Source of the DNA: an uncultured Lachnospira sp.
Lineage (GTDB): Bacteria > Bacillota > Clostridia > Lachnospirales > Lachnospiraceae
Assembly: GCA_934343805.1 (NCBI GenBank)
Contig: CAKRIN010000019.1
Coordinates: 1-48,548 of the forward strand
Length of the DNA: 48,548 bases
Direction: 5' to 3'
The notes beneath the pieces were generated by a model that was not told the origin of the DNA, did no database searches, and saw nothing but the letters and a program-made list of their open reading frames with translations. The translations under genes were made by a program, and so were the position numbers. This document shows, piece after piece, positions 15,403 to 23,752 of the stretch (its first letter is position 1; the number at the start of each line of letters is the position of its first letter).

Positions 15403-16191
15403 ATGCAGGATAAGCAGGAATATAAGAAAGAAGATAAATTAGTTTTAGGAGGACATGAATTCAACAGCAGATTCATATTGGGATCAGGTAAGTATAATGT
15501 GAATCTTATTAAGGCTGCTATTGAGCAGGGGGGAGCAGAGATTATTACACTTGCTCTTAGACGTGCTAACACAGAAAATAAGGAGAATATACTTGATTTT
15601 ATACCTAGGGGAGTGACACTTCTTCCTAATACATCAGGTGCGAGAAATGCAGAAGAAGCAGTAAGGATTGCGAGACTCAGCCGTGAGATGGGATGTGGGG
15701 ATTTTGTAAAAATCGAGATAATGCATGATGCCAAATATCTTCTTCCGGATAATTATGAGACAGTGAAAGCAACAGAAATACTTGCTAAGGAAGGCTTTGT
15801 GGTAATGCCATATATGTATCCGGATCTCAATGTTGCAAGGGATCTTCAGAATGCAGGAGCTGCATGTGTTATGCCGCTTGCTTCACCAATAGGAAGCAAC
15901 AATGGACTTTCAACCAAAGCATTTATACAGATTCTTATTGATGAAATTGATCTGCCAATTATTGTGGATGCAGGTATAGGAAAGCCTTCGCAGGCATGCG
16001 AGGCAATGGAGATGGGGGCTGCTGCAGTCATGGCTAATACAGCAATTGCGACGGCAGGATATGTTCCTGCTATGGCAGAGGCGTTTAAGAAGGCTATAGA
16101 GGCAGGAAGAAGCGCATACCTTACAGGAATGGGAAGAGTGCTTGCAAGAGGTGGAAGCGCATCAGACCCATTGACAGGATTCTTGCGTTAA
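15403..16191 (+). CDS. thiG: Thiazole synthase
   Basis: A 262-residue TIM-barrel protein that builds the thiazole ring from deoxyxylulose phosphate, dehydroglycine and ThiS-thiocarboxylate. Lys103 in FVKIEI is the Schiff-base lysine. GSGKY (28-32), [11 protein letters not shown] (77-87), [12 protein letters not shown] and the phosphate-binding VMANTAIA are conserved. ATG 15403 is preferred because GGAGG stands 8 bases upstream; an in-frame ATG at 15370 has no ribosome site. thiH follows after 70 bp. Confidence 0.95.
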   Translation: MQDKQEYKKEDKLVLGGHEFNSRFILGSGKYNVNLIKAAIEQGGAEIITLALRRANTENKENILDFIPRGVTLLPNTSGARNAEEAVRIARLSREMGCGDFVKIEIMHDAKYLLPDNYETVKATEILAKEGFVVMPYMYPDLNVARDLQNAGAACVMPLASPIGSNNGLSTKAFIQILIDEIDLPIIVDAGIGKPSQACEAMEMGAAAVMANTAIATAGYVPAMAEAFKKAIEAGRSAYLTGMGRVLARGGSASDPLTGFLR

Positions 16192-16261
16192 ATGTGGAGA
16201 GGAAAAGCAAGCTGCAGAGAAGAAAGTTAAAACATTAAAAACGGGAAAGAAGGCAGAAAAA

Positions 16262-17521
16262 ATGAACGAAGAAAATCAGGTGTATTTTATAGATAGTGAC
16301 CAGCTTCCACAAGCTGCGTTAGAAAGAAAACATAAGTTAGAGCAGGATCCATCATTCAGAACTGACTATATGAAATATCTTGATGATATGGAGATTATAG
16401 ATTCAGATATTAAGGACAAAGTCTTAAAGGCAATGGACGAGTTTGACTATGACTCATATACAGCATCGGATGTTGAGAGGGCACTTAGCAAAGATACCTG
16501 TAATATTGAAGATTTCAAAGCACTTCTATCGCCAGCGGCAGCACCATTCTTAGAGCAGATGGCAAGAAAGTCAGAGAATGAGACAAAGAAGCATTTTGGA
16601 AATACAGTATATATATTCACACCTATATATATAGCTAATTATTGCCAGAATTACTGCATATACTGCGGATTTAACTGTTACAATAACATTCACAGAAAAA
16701 AACTTTCAATGGAAGAGATTGAGCATGAAATGAAAGTTATTGCAGATACAGGAATGGAAGAAATTCTGATACTTACCGGGGAAAGCAGGAAGTATTCTGA
16801 TGTTGAGTATATAGGTGAAGCAGTAAAGGTTGCGAGAAAGTATTTCAAGAATATAGGAATTGAGATATATCCTGTAAATGTGGATGAATACCGCTATCTT
16901 CATGAGTGTGGAGTTGATTATGTGACAGTATTTCAGGAAACATATAACCCGGTGAAATATGAGACATTACATTTGCTGGGACATAAGAGAGTATGGCCGT
17001 ATAGATTTGATGCACAGGAAAGAGCACTTATGGCAGGCATGAGAGGAGCAGGGTTTTCAGCATTGTTAGGACTTGATGATTTCAGAAAAGATGCGTTGGC
17101 TACAGCACTTCATGTATATTACCTTAACAGAAAATATCCACATGCTGAGCTAAGCCTTAGCTGTCCAAGACTCCGCCCGATAATCAATAATGATAAGATT
17201 AATCCAAGAGATGTAGGCGAAAAGCAGTTATGTCAGGTGCTTTGTGCTTACAGGCTGTTTCTTCCATATGTGGGAATAACAGTTTCAAGCCGTGAGAGCG
17301 CACAATTCAGGAACGGAATTACCAAGATATGCGCCACTAAGGTTTCAGCAGGCGTTTCAACCGGTATTGGAGATCATGAATCCAAATATACAGGAAAAGA
17401 GGAAGAAGATGTGGGGGATGAACAGTTTGAGATTAACGACAGCCGTTCATTTGATAAAATGTATAAAGATATGGAGGATGGCGGGCTTCAGCCGGTCGTG
17501 AATGAGTATATCTATGTATAG
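16262..17521 (+). CDS. thiH: 2-iminoacetate synthase, radical SAM
   Basis: A 419-residue radical SAM enzyme that cleaves tyrosine to dehydroglycine and p-cresol for thiazole formation. The cluster motif Cys128-x3-Cys132-x2-Cys135 binds [4Fe-4S] and SAM. TGESRKYSDVEYIGEAV, QETYNPVKYETLHLLGHK and SLSCPRLRPI are typical of ThiH. Choice of ThiH rather than the ThiO oxidase fits an anaerobe. The protein is about 40 residues longer than E. coli ThiH, mostly at the N-terminus. Its end overlaps thiE by 20 bases. Confidence 0.95.
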   Translation: MNEENQVYFIDSDQLPQAALERKHKLEQDPSFRTDYMKYLDDMEIIDSDIKDKVLKAMDEFDYDSYTASDVERALSKDTCNIEDFKALLSPAAAPFLEQMARKSENETKKHFGNTVYIFTPIYIANYCQNYCIYCGFNCYNNIHRKKLSMEEIEHEMKVIADTGMEEILILTGESRKYSDVEYIGEAVKVARKYFKNIGIEIYPVNVDEYRYLHECGVDYVTVFQETYNPVKYETLHLLGHKRVWPYRFDAQERALMAGMRGAGFSALLGLDDFRKDALATALHVYYLNRKYPHAELSLSCPRLRPIINNDKINPRDVGEKQLCQVLCAYRLFLPYVGITVSSRESAQFRNGITKICATKVSAGVSTGIGDHESKYTGKEEEDVGDEQFEINDSRSFDKMYKDMEDGGLQPVVNEYIYV

Positions 17522-18146
17522 TCATGATAAATATATATGTGTTACAAACAGACACCTTATAAGAATGGGGGAAGATTCCGGTTGTGATAAGGAAAGATAT
17601 CTGGAGCAGATAAAAAAATGTGTCAGGTTAAGACCGGCAGCACTTATATTAAGAGAAAAGGATCTTGATGAAACCAGTTATTGTGAACTTGCAAAGCAGG
17701 TTAACAGAATATGTGAAGACGGCAGAGTAAAAATGTTTATTCATGGGGAGTTTGTTGGTCATAATATGGACATAATGCAATATACGGGATGTCATAATAT
17801 ACATATGTCATTAAAGCAGTTTATGAATGAATCCGGAAGAAAAGATAATTATATTGCTAAGGCAGATTGTATAAGTGTTTCGTGTCATAGTGTTTCAGAA
17901 GCACAGTATGCAGCAGAGAATGGAGCGTCACAGATAATAGTAGGCACAATATTTGAAACAGAGTGTAAGCCGGGAAAGAAAGGCGACGGACTTGAGTATT
18001 TAAATGAAGTTGCTGACAGGGTACATTCGGTTGACCGGGATATAAAGGTATATGCTATTGGTGGGATAAAGCCGGATAATATACAGCAGATTATTGAGAC
18101 AGGAGCTGATGGCGGCTGCATGATGTCGTGGTTTATGATGCATTGA
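17502..18146 (+). CDS. thiE: Thiamine-phosphate synthase (ThiE/TenI family)
   Basis: A 214-residue TIM-barrel protein. LILREKDLDETSY (48-60) gives the conserved Arg-Glu-Lys-Asp, SVSCHSVSEA (125-134) is the phosphate-side motif, and GTIFETECKPGKKGDGLE followed by YAIGGIKPDN matches the family. ThiE joins the thiazole and pyrimidine phosphates. TenI, a thiazole tautomerase, has the same fold, and the GTIFET segment departs from the GPIFPT of many ThiE proteins, so TenI activity cannot be excluded. It overlaps thiH by 20 bases; a second possible start lies at 17514. Confidence 0.82.
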   Translation: MSISMYSHDKYICVTNRHLIRMGEDSGCDKERYLEQIKKCVRLRPAALILREKDLDETSYCELAKQVNRICEDGRVKMFIHGEFVGHNMDIMQYTGCHNIHMSLKQFMNESGRKDNYIAKADCISVSCHSVSEAQYAAENGASQIIVGTIFETECKPGKKGDGLEYLNEVADRVHSVDRDIKVYAIGGIKPDNIQQIIETGADGGCMMSWFMMH

Positions 18147-18195
18147 TTTTACAAAATTTATATATAAATATGGTTTTGCCTTTTACATGGAAAGG

Positions 18196-18277
18196 TTATT
18201 ATTAGCCTGCATTAAAGGAAGGGACAGCCAGAAGACGAGGATGGCTGTCGTATCCGGAGGTGCAGGCGTGTTAATAA
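18196..18277 (+). ncRNA. Candidate structured leader RNA upstream of the HPr-like gene
   Basis: GCCTGCA (18205-18211) pairs with TGCAGGC (18261-18267), and flanking TTATTA/TTAATAA may extend it. Inside, GACAGCCA (18223-18230) pairs perfectly with TGGCTGTC (18242-18249) around an 11-nt purine-rich loop, and GGA/TCC may form a third helix. The stretch is more G+C-rich than its surroundings and ends 25 bases before the HPr-like ATG. It fits none of the riboswitch classes I could compare from memory. The element may instead be a protein-binding DNA palindrome. Confidence 0.5.
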
Positions 18278-18302
18278 TGATTATAGAAAGGGTGGGATAC
18301 AT

Positions 18303-18527
18303 ATGGAGATAACTATAAACAACATAGACAAAGTAAGACGTTTTGTAGATATTGTATCAAGATTTGACTGCGACATTGATCTGGTAAGCGGACATACGAT
18401 GGTGGATGCGAAGTCAATACTCGGAATATTCAGCCTTAACATTATGAAGCCGATGACTATGATAATTCATGATGATGCAGATAAGGTACAGGTAATAAAA
18501 AATAGTCTTAAGGCATTCGCAGCGTAA
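18303..18527 (+). CDS. HPr-like protein lacking the phosphorylatable histidine (Crh-like)
   Basis: A 74-residue protein with the HPr fold pattern. The segment TMVDAKSILGIFSLNI (about 32-47) matches the HPr region around regulatory Ser46 (here Ser38 in AKSILG). The N-terminal active-site loop, usually containing His15-Ala-Arg, is replaced by NIDKVRRF, with no His, so it cannot pass phosphate in sugar transport. This is the situation in Bacillus Crh, a carbon-catabolite co-regulator, so a regulatory role is inferred. AGGGTGGG precedes ATG 18303. A terminator overlaps its stop codon. Confidence 0.75.
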   Translation: MEITINNIDKVRRFVDIVSRFDCDIDLVSGHTMVDAKSILGIFSLNIMKPMTMIIHDDADKVQVIKNSLKAFAA

Positions 18528-18539
18528 GCTGCTTTTTTT
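18519..18539 (+). terminator. Intrinsic terminator overlapping the HPr-like stop codon
   Basis: GCAGC, the loop GTAA, then GCTGC and seven T. The loop holds the TAA stop codon (18525-18527), so the 5' arm is coding sequence. Confidence 0.82.
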
Positions 18540-18579
18540 ATGCCCTGAAGAAACATACTGTGTCATTGATGAGTGCCAG

Positions 18580-18650
18580 TTTACTATTGATTTACATATT
18601 ATTTACATTACTCCGATAGTGGAATTTACATATCAATGTGACAATAAAAT
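18580..18650 (+). promoter_or_regulatory. PhoP-box-like repeats and -10 element upstream of ppk
   Basis: TTTACT (18580), TTTACA (18591), TTTACA (18602) and TTTACA (18625): spacings 11, 11 and 23 bp. A TAAAAT (18645-18650) stands 14 bp after the last repeat, where the -10 of a PhoP-activated promoter is expected. Transcription would begin near 18657, which rules out start codons before this point. The same repeat type precedes pstS. Confidence 0.68.
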
Positions 18651-18757
18651 TATTGCCAAAGAGCAGGCATTATGCCTGCGGAATGGGGAATGATATGGGA
18701 TTCACAGATATTAAGAAAAGAATTTTGAATTACTTTAGCAAAAAGGAGAATGGGGTA

Positions 18758-20839
18758 ATGAATAAGAATATTAAAGAAAATATGGAAAAAGGATGCTATA
18801 CCAACAGGGAATTATCTTGGCTTGCATTTAACGAGAGAGTGTTAAATGAGGCTGCTAATCCCAAAGTGCCGCTTGCGGAGAGACTTACATTTGCATCAAT
18901 ATATCAGACTAATCTGGATGAATTCTTTATGGTAAGAGTAGGTACTCTTATGATGCAGATGCAGCTTCAGGAAAATGAAAGAGATAATAAAACAGGTATG
19001 ACAAGTGAAGAACAGGTAAGTGCCATACTTGATAAGGTCAGTGGGCTTGAAAAGAAAAAAGCCCGTGTTTATGAGCAGCTTATGGGAGAACTGGAAACGG
19101 CGGGGATTCGTATTATTAATTTTAATAAACTTTCTAATGATGAAGGAATTATGCTGGAAGGATATTTTGATATGCATATAGCGCCATTCCTTTCTCCTAT
19201 GATTATCGGACAGCAGCAGCCATTTCCATTTCTGTCCAATAAACAGTTGTATGCAATTGTACTTATGAAGACTAAGAAGGGGAAGAACAAGATAGGGATA
19301 GTACCATGTTCTAACAGTGTCTTCAAGCGCCTTATAGAGATTCCGACAAGACCGGGAACATTCATGCTGTCTGAAGAACTAATCCTGCATTTTGTATCTA
19401 AGCTTTATGAAAAATATGAGATTGTGGAAAAGTCAGTTATGAGAGTAATAAGAAATGCAGATATTGATGCAGGTTCTCTTGATGATGAAGATCTTGATTA
19501 CAGGAATATGATGGAGCATATGGTTAAGCAGAGAAACAGGCTTAATCCGGTATGTGTCCAGTTAAATAGAGAAATAAACGACAAAGCCAAGAAAAAGCTT
19601 ACAGATTACCTTGAAATCGGGGCAAAACATTTGATAGAGGAGAATACACCACTTGATATGTCATTTGTGTTCCAGCTGCAGGGTGTGTTAAAGAATAAGC
19701 CGGAGTTATTTTATAAAAAACGTGTACCACAGCCAAGCTGTGAATTAAATATTACAGAGAAGATAATCCCTCAGATAGAGAAGAAAGATGTTGTACTTTC
19801 ATATCCTTTCGAGAGTATGAGACCTTTTATTGCAATGCTTGAGGAAGCGGCTAAAGATCCTACAGTTGTGTCTATTAAGATGACACTGTACAGGGTAGCT
19901 GATAGAAGTAAGATTGTTGAAACTCTTATTGAAGCAGCAGAGAATGGAAAAGAGGTTATTGTACTTGTTGAATTAAGGGCGAGGTTTGATGAAGCCAATA
20001 ATATTGAGATGTCCAAGAGACTGGAGGAAGCCGGATGCCAGCTCTTATATGGACTTGGAGAATATAAGGTACATTCCAAGTTGTGCCTTATAACACGTTC
20101 AGTCAATAATACATTTTCATATATAACACAGATAGGAACCGGTAATTATAATGAAAAAACTTCAAGGCTGTACACTGATCTGTCGCTTATTACAGCTAAT
20201 GAACGTATTGGCGCTGATGCAGCCGCTGTATTTGCGGCATTGCAGAAAGGAGAGACGGTGGATGATTCTGATCAGCTTCTTGTAGCACCAAAGTGCCTGC
20301 AAAACAGGATTCTTTCCATGATTGACGAACAGATAGAGAAAGTACACAATGGAGAAGAAGGGTACATTGGAGTTAAGATTAATTCGCTTACAGATAAGGT
20401 CATTATTGAAAAGCTGATTGAAGCATCACAGGCAGGCGTTAAAATAGAACTTGAGATAAGAGGAATATGCTGTATTAAACCGGGAGTTAAAGGGTATACA
20501 GATAATATCCGTGTAGTAAGTGTTGTTGGGCGTTTTCTTGAACATTCAAGAATATATCGTTTTGGAAGAGGAGAGGATCAGAAGGTATACATTGCGTCAG
20601 CAGACTTTATGACTAGGAATACAACCAGAAGGGTTGAGGTTGCAGCTCCTGTACTTGATAAACATTGTCAGGACCGCATAGTGCATATATTTGATCTTAT
20701 TATGCAGGATGATGAGAAAGGAAAAGAACAGAACAGCAACGGAGTATATTGTGACAGGCATATTAATAATCCTAAGATAGATTCACAGGAAATGTTATAT
20801 GAAGAGAGCTATGTCGCAGCAGGCAATCCATGTAAATAA
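18758..20839 (+). CDS. ppk1: Polyphosphate kinase 1
   Basis: A 693-residue enzyme that reversibly polymerises the gamma phosphate of ATP into polyphosphate. NRELSWLAFNERVLNEA (about 16-32) opens the N domain. The catalytic domains hold His439 in YKVHSKL, the autophosphorylated His of E. coli (His435), and His596 in LEHSRIYRF (E. coli His592). The position of E. coli His454, 19 residues after the first His, is Gln458 here (ITQIGTGNYNE). ATG 18758 is chosen because AAGGAG precedes it, it gives the usual family length and it follows the predicted transcription start; an in-frame ATG at 18638 lies before that start. Phosphofructokinase begins 13 bp downstream. Confidence 0.95.
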   Translation: MNKNIKENMEKGCYTNRELSWLAFNERVLNEAANPKVPLAERLTFASIYQTNLDEFFMVRVGTLMMQMQLQENERDNKTGMTSEEQVSAILDKVSGLEKKKARVYEQLMGELETAGIRIINFNKLSNDEGIMLEGYFDMHIAPFLSPMIIGQQQPFPFLSNKQLYAIVLMKTKKGKNKIGIVPCSNSVFKRLIEIPTRPGTFMLSEELILHFVSKLYEKYEIVEKSVMRVIRNADIDAGSLDDEDLDYRNMMEHMVKQRNRLNPVCVQLNREINDKAKKKLTDYLEIGAKHLIEENTPLDMSFVFQLQGVLKNKPELFYKKRVPQPSCELNITEKIIPQIEKKDVVLSYPFESMRPFIAMLEEAAKDPTVVSIKMTLYRVADRSKIVETLIEAAENGKEVIVLVELRARFDEANNIEMSKRLEEAGCQLLYGLGEYKVHSKLCLITRSVNNTFSYITQIGTGNYNEKTSRLYTDLSLITANERIGADAAAVFAALQKGETVDDSDQLLVAPKCLQNRILSMIDEQIEKVHNGEEGYIGVKINSLTDKVIIEKLIEASQAGVKIELEIRGICCIKPGVKGYTDNIRVVSVVGRFLEHSRIYRFGRGEDQKVYIASADFMTRNTTRRVEVAAPVLDKHCQDRIVHIFDLIMQDDEKGKEQNSNGVYCDRHINNPKIDSQEMLYEESYVAAGNPCK

Positions 20840-20852
20840 GGGGGTAACAGGA

Positions 20853-21929
20853 ATGAAGATAGGAATGCTTACAAGTGGAGGAGACTGTCAGTCTCTTAAT
20901 GCAGCAATGAGAGGAGTTGCCAAAACTTTATACAATAATTCAAAGGATGTTGAGATATATGGCTTCCTTGATGGGTACAGAGGAATGATTTCTAAGAATT
21001 ATAAGCTGATGAAAGAAGATGATTTCAGCGGAATTCTTACAGAGGGCGGAACTATACTTGGAACTTCCAGAACTCCTTTCAAATATATTAATGAGCCTGA
21101 CGAGGAGGGAAGGGACAAGATAGCAAGCATGATTAAGACATATAAGGAGCTTAAGCTCGACTGCCTCGTAATGCTTGGAGGAAATGGATCTCATAAGACA
21201 GCAGCGCTTTTATCAGAAAAAGGACTTAATGTTGTTACTCTTCCTAAGACAATTGATAATGACATTGAAGGCACAGAGATGAGTTTTGGATTTCAGTCTG
21301 CAATAGATGTTGCAACAAGGACTATAGATGAAATTCATACTACAGCAGCATCACACAGCAGAGTGTTTATTGTTGAAATAATGGGACATAAAACAGGATG
21401 GCTTACTCTGCATGCAGGAATTGCAGGCGGGGCAGATATCATACTTATACCTGAGATACCATATAATGTTGATGAGATTGTAAAAACAATAAAAATGCGA
21501 GAAAAACAGGGTAAAAAGTTTACGATTATTGCAATGGCGGAGGGAGCGGTATCACAGGAGGATATCAGGCTTTCTAAGAAAGAGTTAAAAGAAAAGAAAA
21601 AGACATATGTATTTCCATCGGTTGCGTATCAGCTAAGTGATGAACTACAAAAAATAGCTGGTCAGGAAGTAAGAGTTACGATACCAGGACATGTACAGCG
21701 GGGAGGAATTCCGAGTGCAGGAGACAGGACTCTTGCTACAAGAATCGGGGTTATGGCAGCGCAGCTTATATTGAAGAAAGAGTACGGAAATATGGTGTGC
21801 ATTAAGGATGGAAGATTTTCTAAAGTACCACTTGAGGAGGTTGCTGGAAAGACCAAAATGGTTGATGCTGATAATGAACTTGTAAGACAGGCAGAACTGC
21901 TTGGAATAAGTCTTGGCAGAAAAGCCTGA
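20853..21929 (+). CDS. pfkA: 6-phosphofructokinase
   Basis: A 358-residue PFK of the clostridial group-III-like type. It has MLTSGGDCQSLNAAMRG (5-21), GGNGSHKTA (about 109-117) and LPKTIDND. In E. coli numbering the residue at 104 is Gly, which favours ATP over pyrophosphate, while 124 is Lys as in PPi enzymes; the usual Asp103 is Asn and the substrate Arg162 is His (MGHKTGW). ATG 20853 follows AAGGGGG; an earlier in-frame ATG inside ppk lacks a ribosome site. Its 13-bp distance from ppk suggests co-transcription. Its 3' end contains the uppP promoter. Confidence 0.9.
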   Translation: MKIGMLTSGGDCQSLNAAMRGVAKTLYNNSKDVEIYGFLDGYRGMISKNYKLMKEDDFSGILTEGGTILGTSRTPFKYINEPDEEGRDKIASMIKTYKELKLDCLVMLGGNGSHKTAALLSEKGLNVVTLPKTIDNDIEGTEMSFGFQSAIDVATRTIDEIHTTAASHSRVFIVEIMGHKTGWLTLHAGIAGGADIILIPEIPYNVDEIVKTIKMREKQGKKFTIIAMAEGAVSQEDIRLSKKELKEKKKTYVFPSVAYQLSDELQKIAGQEVRVTIPGHVQRGGIPSAGDRTLATRIGVMAAQLILKKEYGNMVCIKDGRFSKVPLEEVAGKTKMVDADNELVRQAELLGISLGRKA

Positions 21930-21941
21930 GTGGTATATAAT
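21913..21941 (+). promoter_or_regulatory. Sigma-A promoter for uppP
   Basis: TTGGCA (21913-21918), a 17-bp spacer and a perfect TATAAT (21936-21941). It overlaps the last codons of the phosphofructokinase gene. The predicted leader is about 40 nt. Confidence 0.72.
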
Positions 21942-21987
21942 ACATGACAAATGACTTAAGAATAATTATTAATTTAAGGAGAGGTTC

Positions 21988-22836
21988 ATGTTATTTGAAA
22001 TTTTAAAAGCAATTCTTTTTGGTATTGTGGAAGGAATTACTGAATGGCTGCCTATAAGCAGTACAGGACATATGATTTTGCTTGATCAGGTTGTTAAACT
22101 TAATGTTTCAGCAGATTTTTACAAGATGTTCCAGGTTGTCATACAGCTTGGGGCAATAATGGCGGTTGTTATATTATTCTGGAATAAACTATGGCCTTTT
22201 TATATGAAAAAGACGGAACATGGAAAGAAAGCAGCTTGCAAAGAGGGCGCTGTTTCTATGTGGGTTAAGATTATAGTTGCATGTATTCCTGCAGCAATCG
22301 TTGGAGTATTGTTTGATGATAAGATAGATGAATTATTTTATCATCCAATTCCGGTTGCAATCGCACTTATTGTTGTGGGTATACTTTTTATTATTGTTGA
22401 GACTGCTAAGAAAGACAGTAGTCCTGTAATTAACAGCATAGGAGAAATATCATATAAGGCTGCTGTTATAATAGGTCTTTTTCAGCTGGTTGCAGCTGTT
22501 TTTCCGGGAACATCACGTTCAGGGGCAACTATTATAGGAGCACTTATTATTGGCGTATCAAGAGCTACAGCTGCAGAGTTTACATTTTTTCTTGCTGTAC
22601 CGGTTATGTTTGGCGCAAGTCTTTTAAAAATTGTTAAATACTTATTTAAGGGAATGGCTATGACAGGAACTGAGTGGATTGTTCTGGCTGTAGGATGTCT
22701 TGTAGCATTTTTTGTTTCAATATTCGTAATTAAGTTCCTTATGGGATACATTAAGAAACATGATTTTAAAGTCTTTGGTGTATATAGAATAATTCTTGGT
22801 ATCGCAGTTATAGCATTGAGCTTTGTTTTATTCTAG
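21988..22836 (+). CDS. uppP: Undecaprenyl-diphosphatase (BacA family)
   Basis: A 282-residue membrane protein with about eight hydrophobic segments. EGITEWLPISSTGH (15-28) and PGTSRSG (about 173-179) form the outward-facing active site that removes phosphate from undecaprenyl diphosphate, recycling the lipid carrier of cell-wall precursors and giving bacitracin tolerance. AAGGAGAGG precedes ATG 21988. It has its own promoter and a likely terminator, so it forms a single-gene unit. Confidence 0.96.
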   Translation: MLFEILKAILFGIVEGITEWLPISSTGHMILLDQVVKLNVSADFYKMFQVVIQLGAIMAVVILFWNKLWPFYMKKTEHGKKAACKEGAVSMWVKIIVACIPAAIVGVLFDDKIDELFYHPIPVAIALIVVGILFIIVETAKKDSSPVINSIGEISYKAAVIIGLFQLVAAVFPGTSRSGATIIGALIIGVSRATAAEFTFFLAVPVMFGASLLKIVKYLFKGMAMTGTEWIVLAVGCLVAFFVSIFVIKFLMGYIKKHDFKVFGVYRIILGIAVIALSFVLF

Positions 22837-22858
22837 AAAAGAAATATTCTGATATGAG

Positions 22859-22906
22859 ACCGGTGGTTTCTTCTGATGCATATGTGCAGGGGAGGCTTCC
22901 GGTTTT
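22859..22906 (+). terminator. Probable terminator after uppP
   Basis: ACCGG (22859-22863) pairs with CCGGT (22899-22903). The stem continues inward through mostly G-T and G-C pairs and has a TGCA-TATG-TGCA tip. A short TTTT follows. Many wobble pairs make it a weaker call than the others in the window. Confidence 0.5.
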
Positions 22907-22951
22907 ATCTGTTTCATAACGTCTATATCAACATAACGGGAGTATTTAAGA

Positions 22952-23653
22952 ATGAATATAATAGGGCATATTACAACAGATTTTCCAACTAAATTCGGAA
23001 TCCCAAGGCAGAGTGGTCTGGTAGAGGAACTGAAAGGTGTTATTACATTTGAACCTGAATACAGACATTTTGAGGCATTCAGGGGATTGGAGGAATTCTC
23101 ACATATATGGATATTGTGGGAGTTTTCAAAGAATCATAAGAAAACCTGGTCAGCAACTGTTACGCCTCCAAGACTTGGAGGGAAGGTACGAATGGGAGTG
23201 TTTGCAACAAGAGCCCCTTTCAGACCTAATAATATAGGGCTATCATGTGTCAGATTAGACCATATAGAATATACAGACGACAAAGGTCCGCTGCTATATG
23301 TATCAGGCGTGGATATGGCTGACGGCACACCAATATACGATATCAAGCCATATATAAAATTCACAGATGCCCATCCGGAGGCTAAAGATGGATTTACGGC
23401 AGATACCTTCAACAAAAACCTGAAAGTAATATTTCCGTCAGAACTTCTTGCAGCTATGCCGGAAAACAAGCAGGCAGCAGCAATAAAAATTCTGGAACAG
23501 GATCCAAGACCAGCATATGATTCAGACGAAACGAGAGCTTATGGGGTAACATTTGCAAACTTCGATATAAGATTCAAAGTTAGTGAGGATGTATTAACTG
23601 TATTTGAAGTGGTAGATTTAAATTCGTCCGATAATTATAGGAAAGTAAAGTGA
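22952..23653 (+). CDS. trmO: tRNA (N6-threonylcarbamoyladenosine-37 N6)-methyltransferase, TrmO/TsaA family
   Basis: A 233-residue protein of the YaeB/TsaA family, which methylates t6A37 in threonine tRNAs using SAM. The beta-barrel signature is clear: GIPRQSGLVEEL (17-28), LEEFSHIWILWEF (46-58), TPPRLGGKVRMGVFATRAPF (70-89) and RPNNIGLSCVRL (90-101). The C-terminal domain has DPRPAYD and YGVTFANFDIRF as in TrmO. GGGAG precedes ATG 22952. It is a stand-alone gene between uppP and ispF. Confidence 0.92.
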   Translation: MNIIGHITTDFPTKFGIPRQSGLVEELKGVITFEPEYRHFEAFRGLEEFSHIWILWEFSKNHKKTWSATVTPPRLGGKVRMGVFATRAPFRPNNIGLSCVRLDHIEYTDDKGPLLYVSGVDMADGTPIYDIKPYIKFTDAHPEAKDGFTADTFNKNLKVIFPSELLAAMPENKQAAAIKILEQDPRPAYDSDETRAYGVTFANFDIRFKVSEDVLTVFEVVDLNSSDNYRKVK

Positions 23654-23752
23654 GCTGATTAACCAAATACTTGATAATCACTCTAAAATGTGATTTACTA
23701 ATATGGACTGGGTAAACAATTAATGTTGCTATTGTAATAAAGGAGGAGCTAT

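Noticed and set aside
23676..23695. Terminator after trmO
   Set aside because: AATCAC/GTGATT makes a short stem with an AT-rich loop and no T-run follows.
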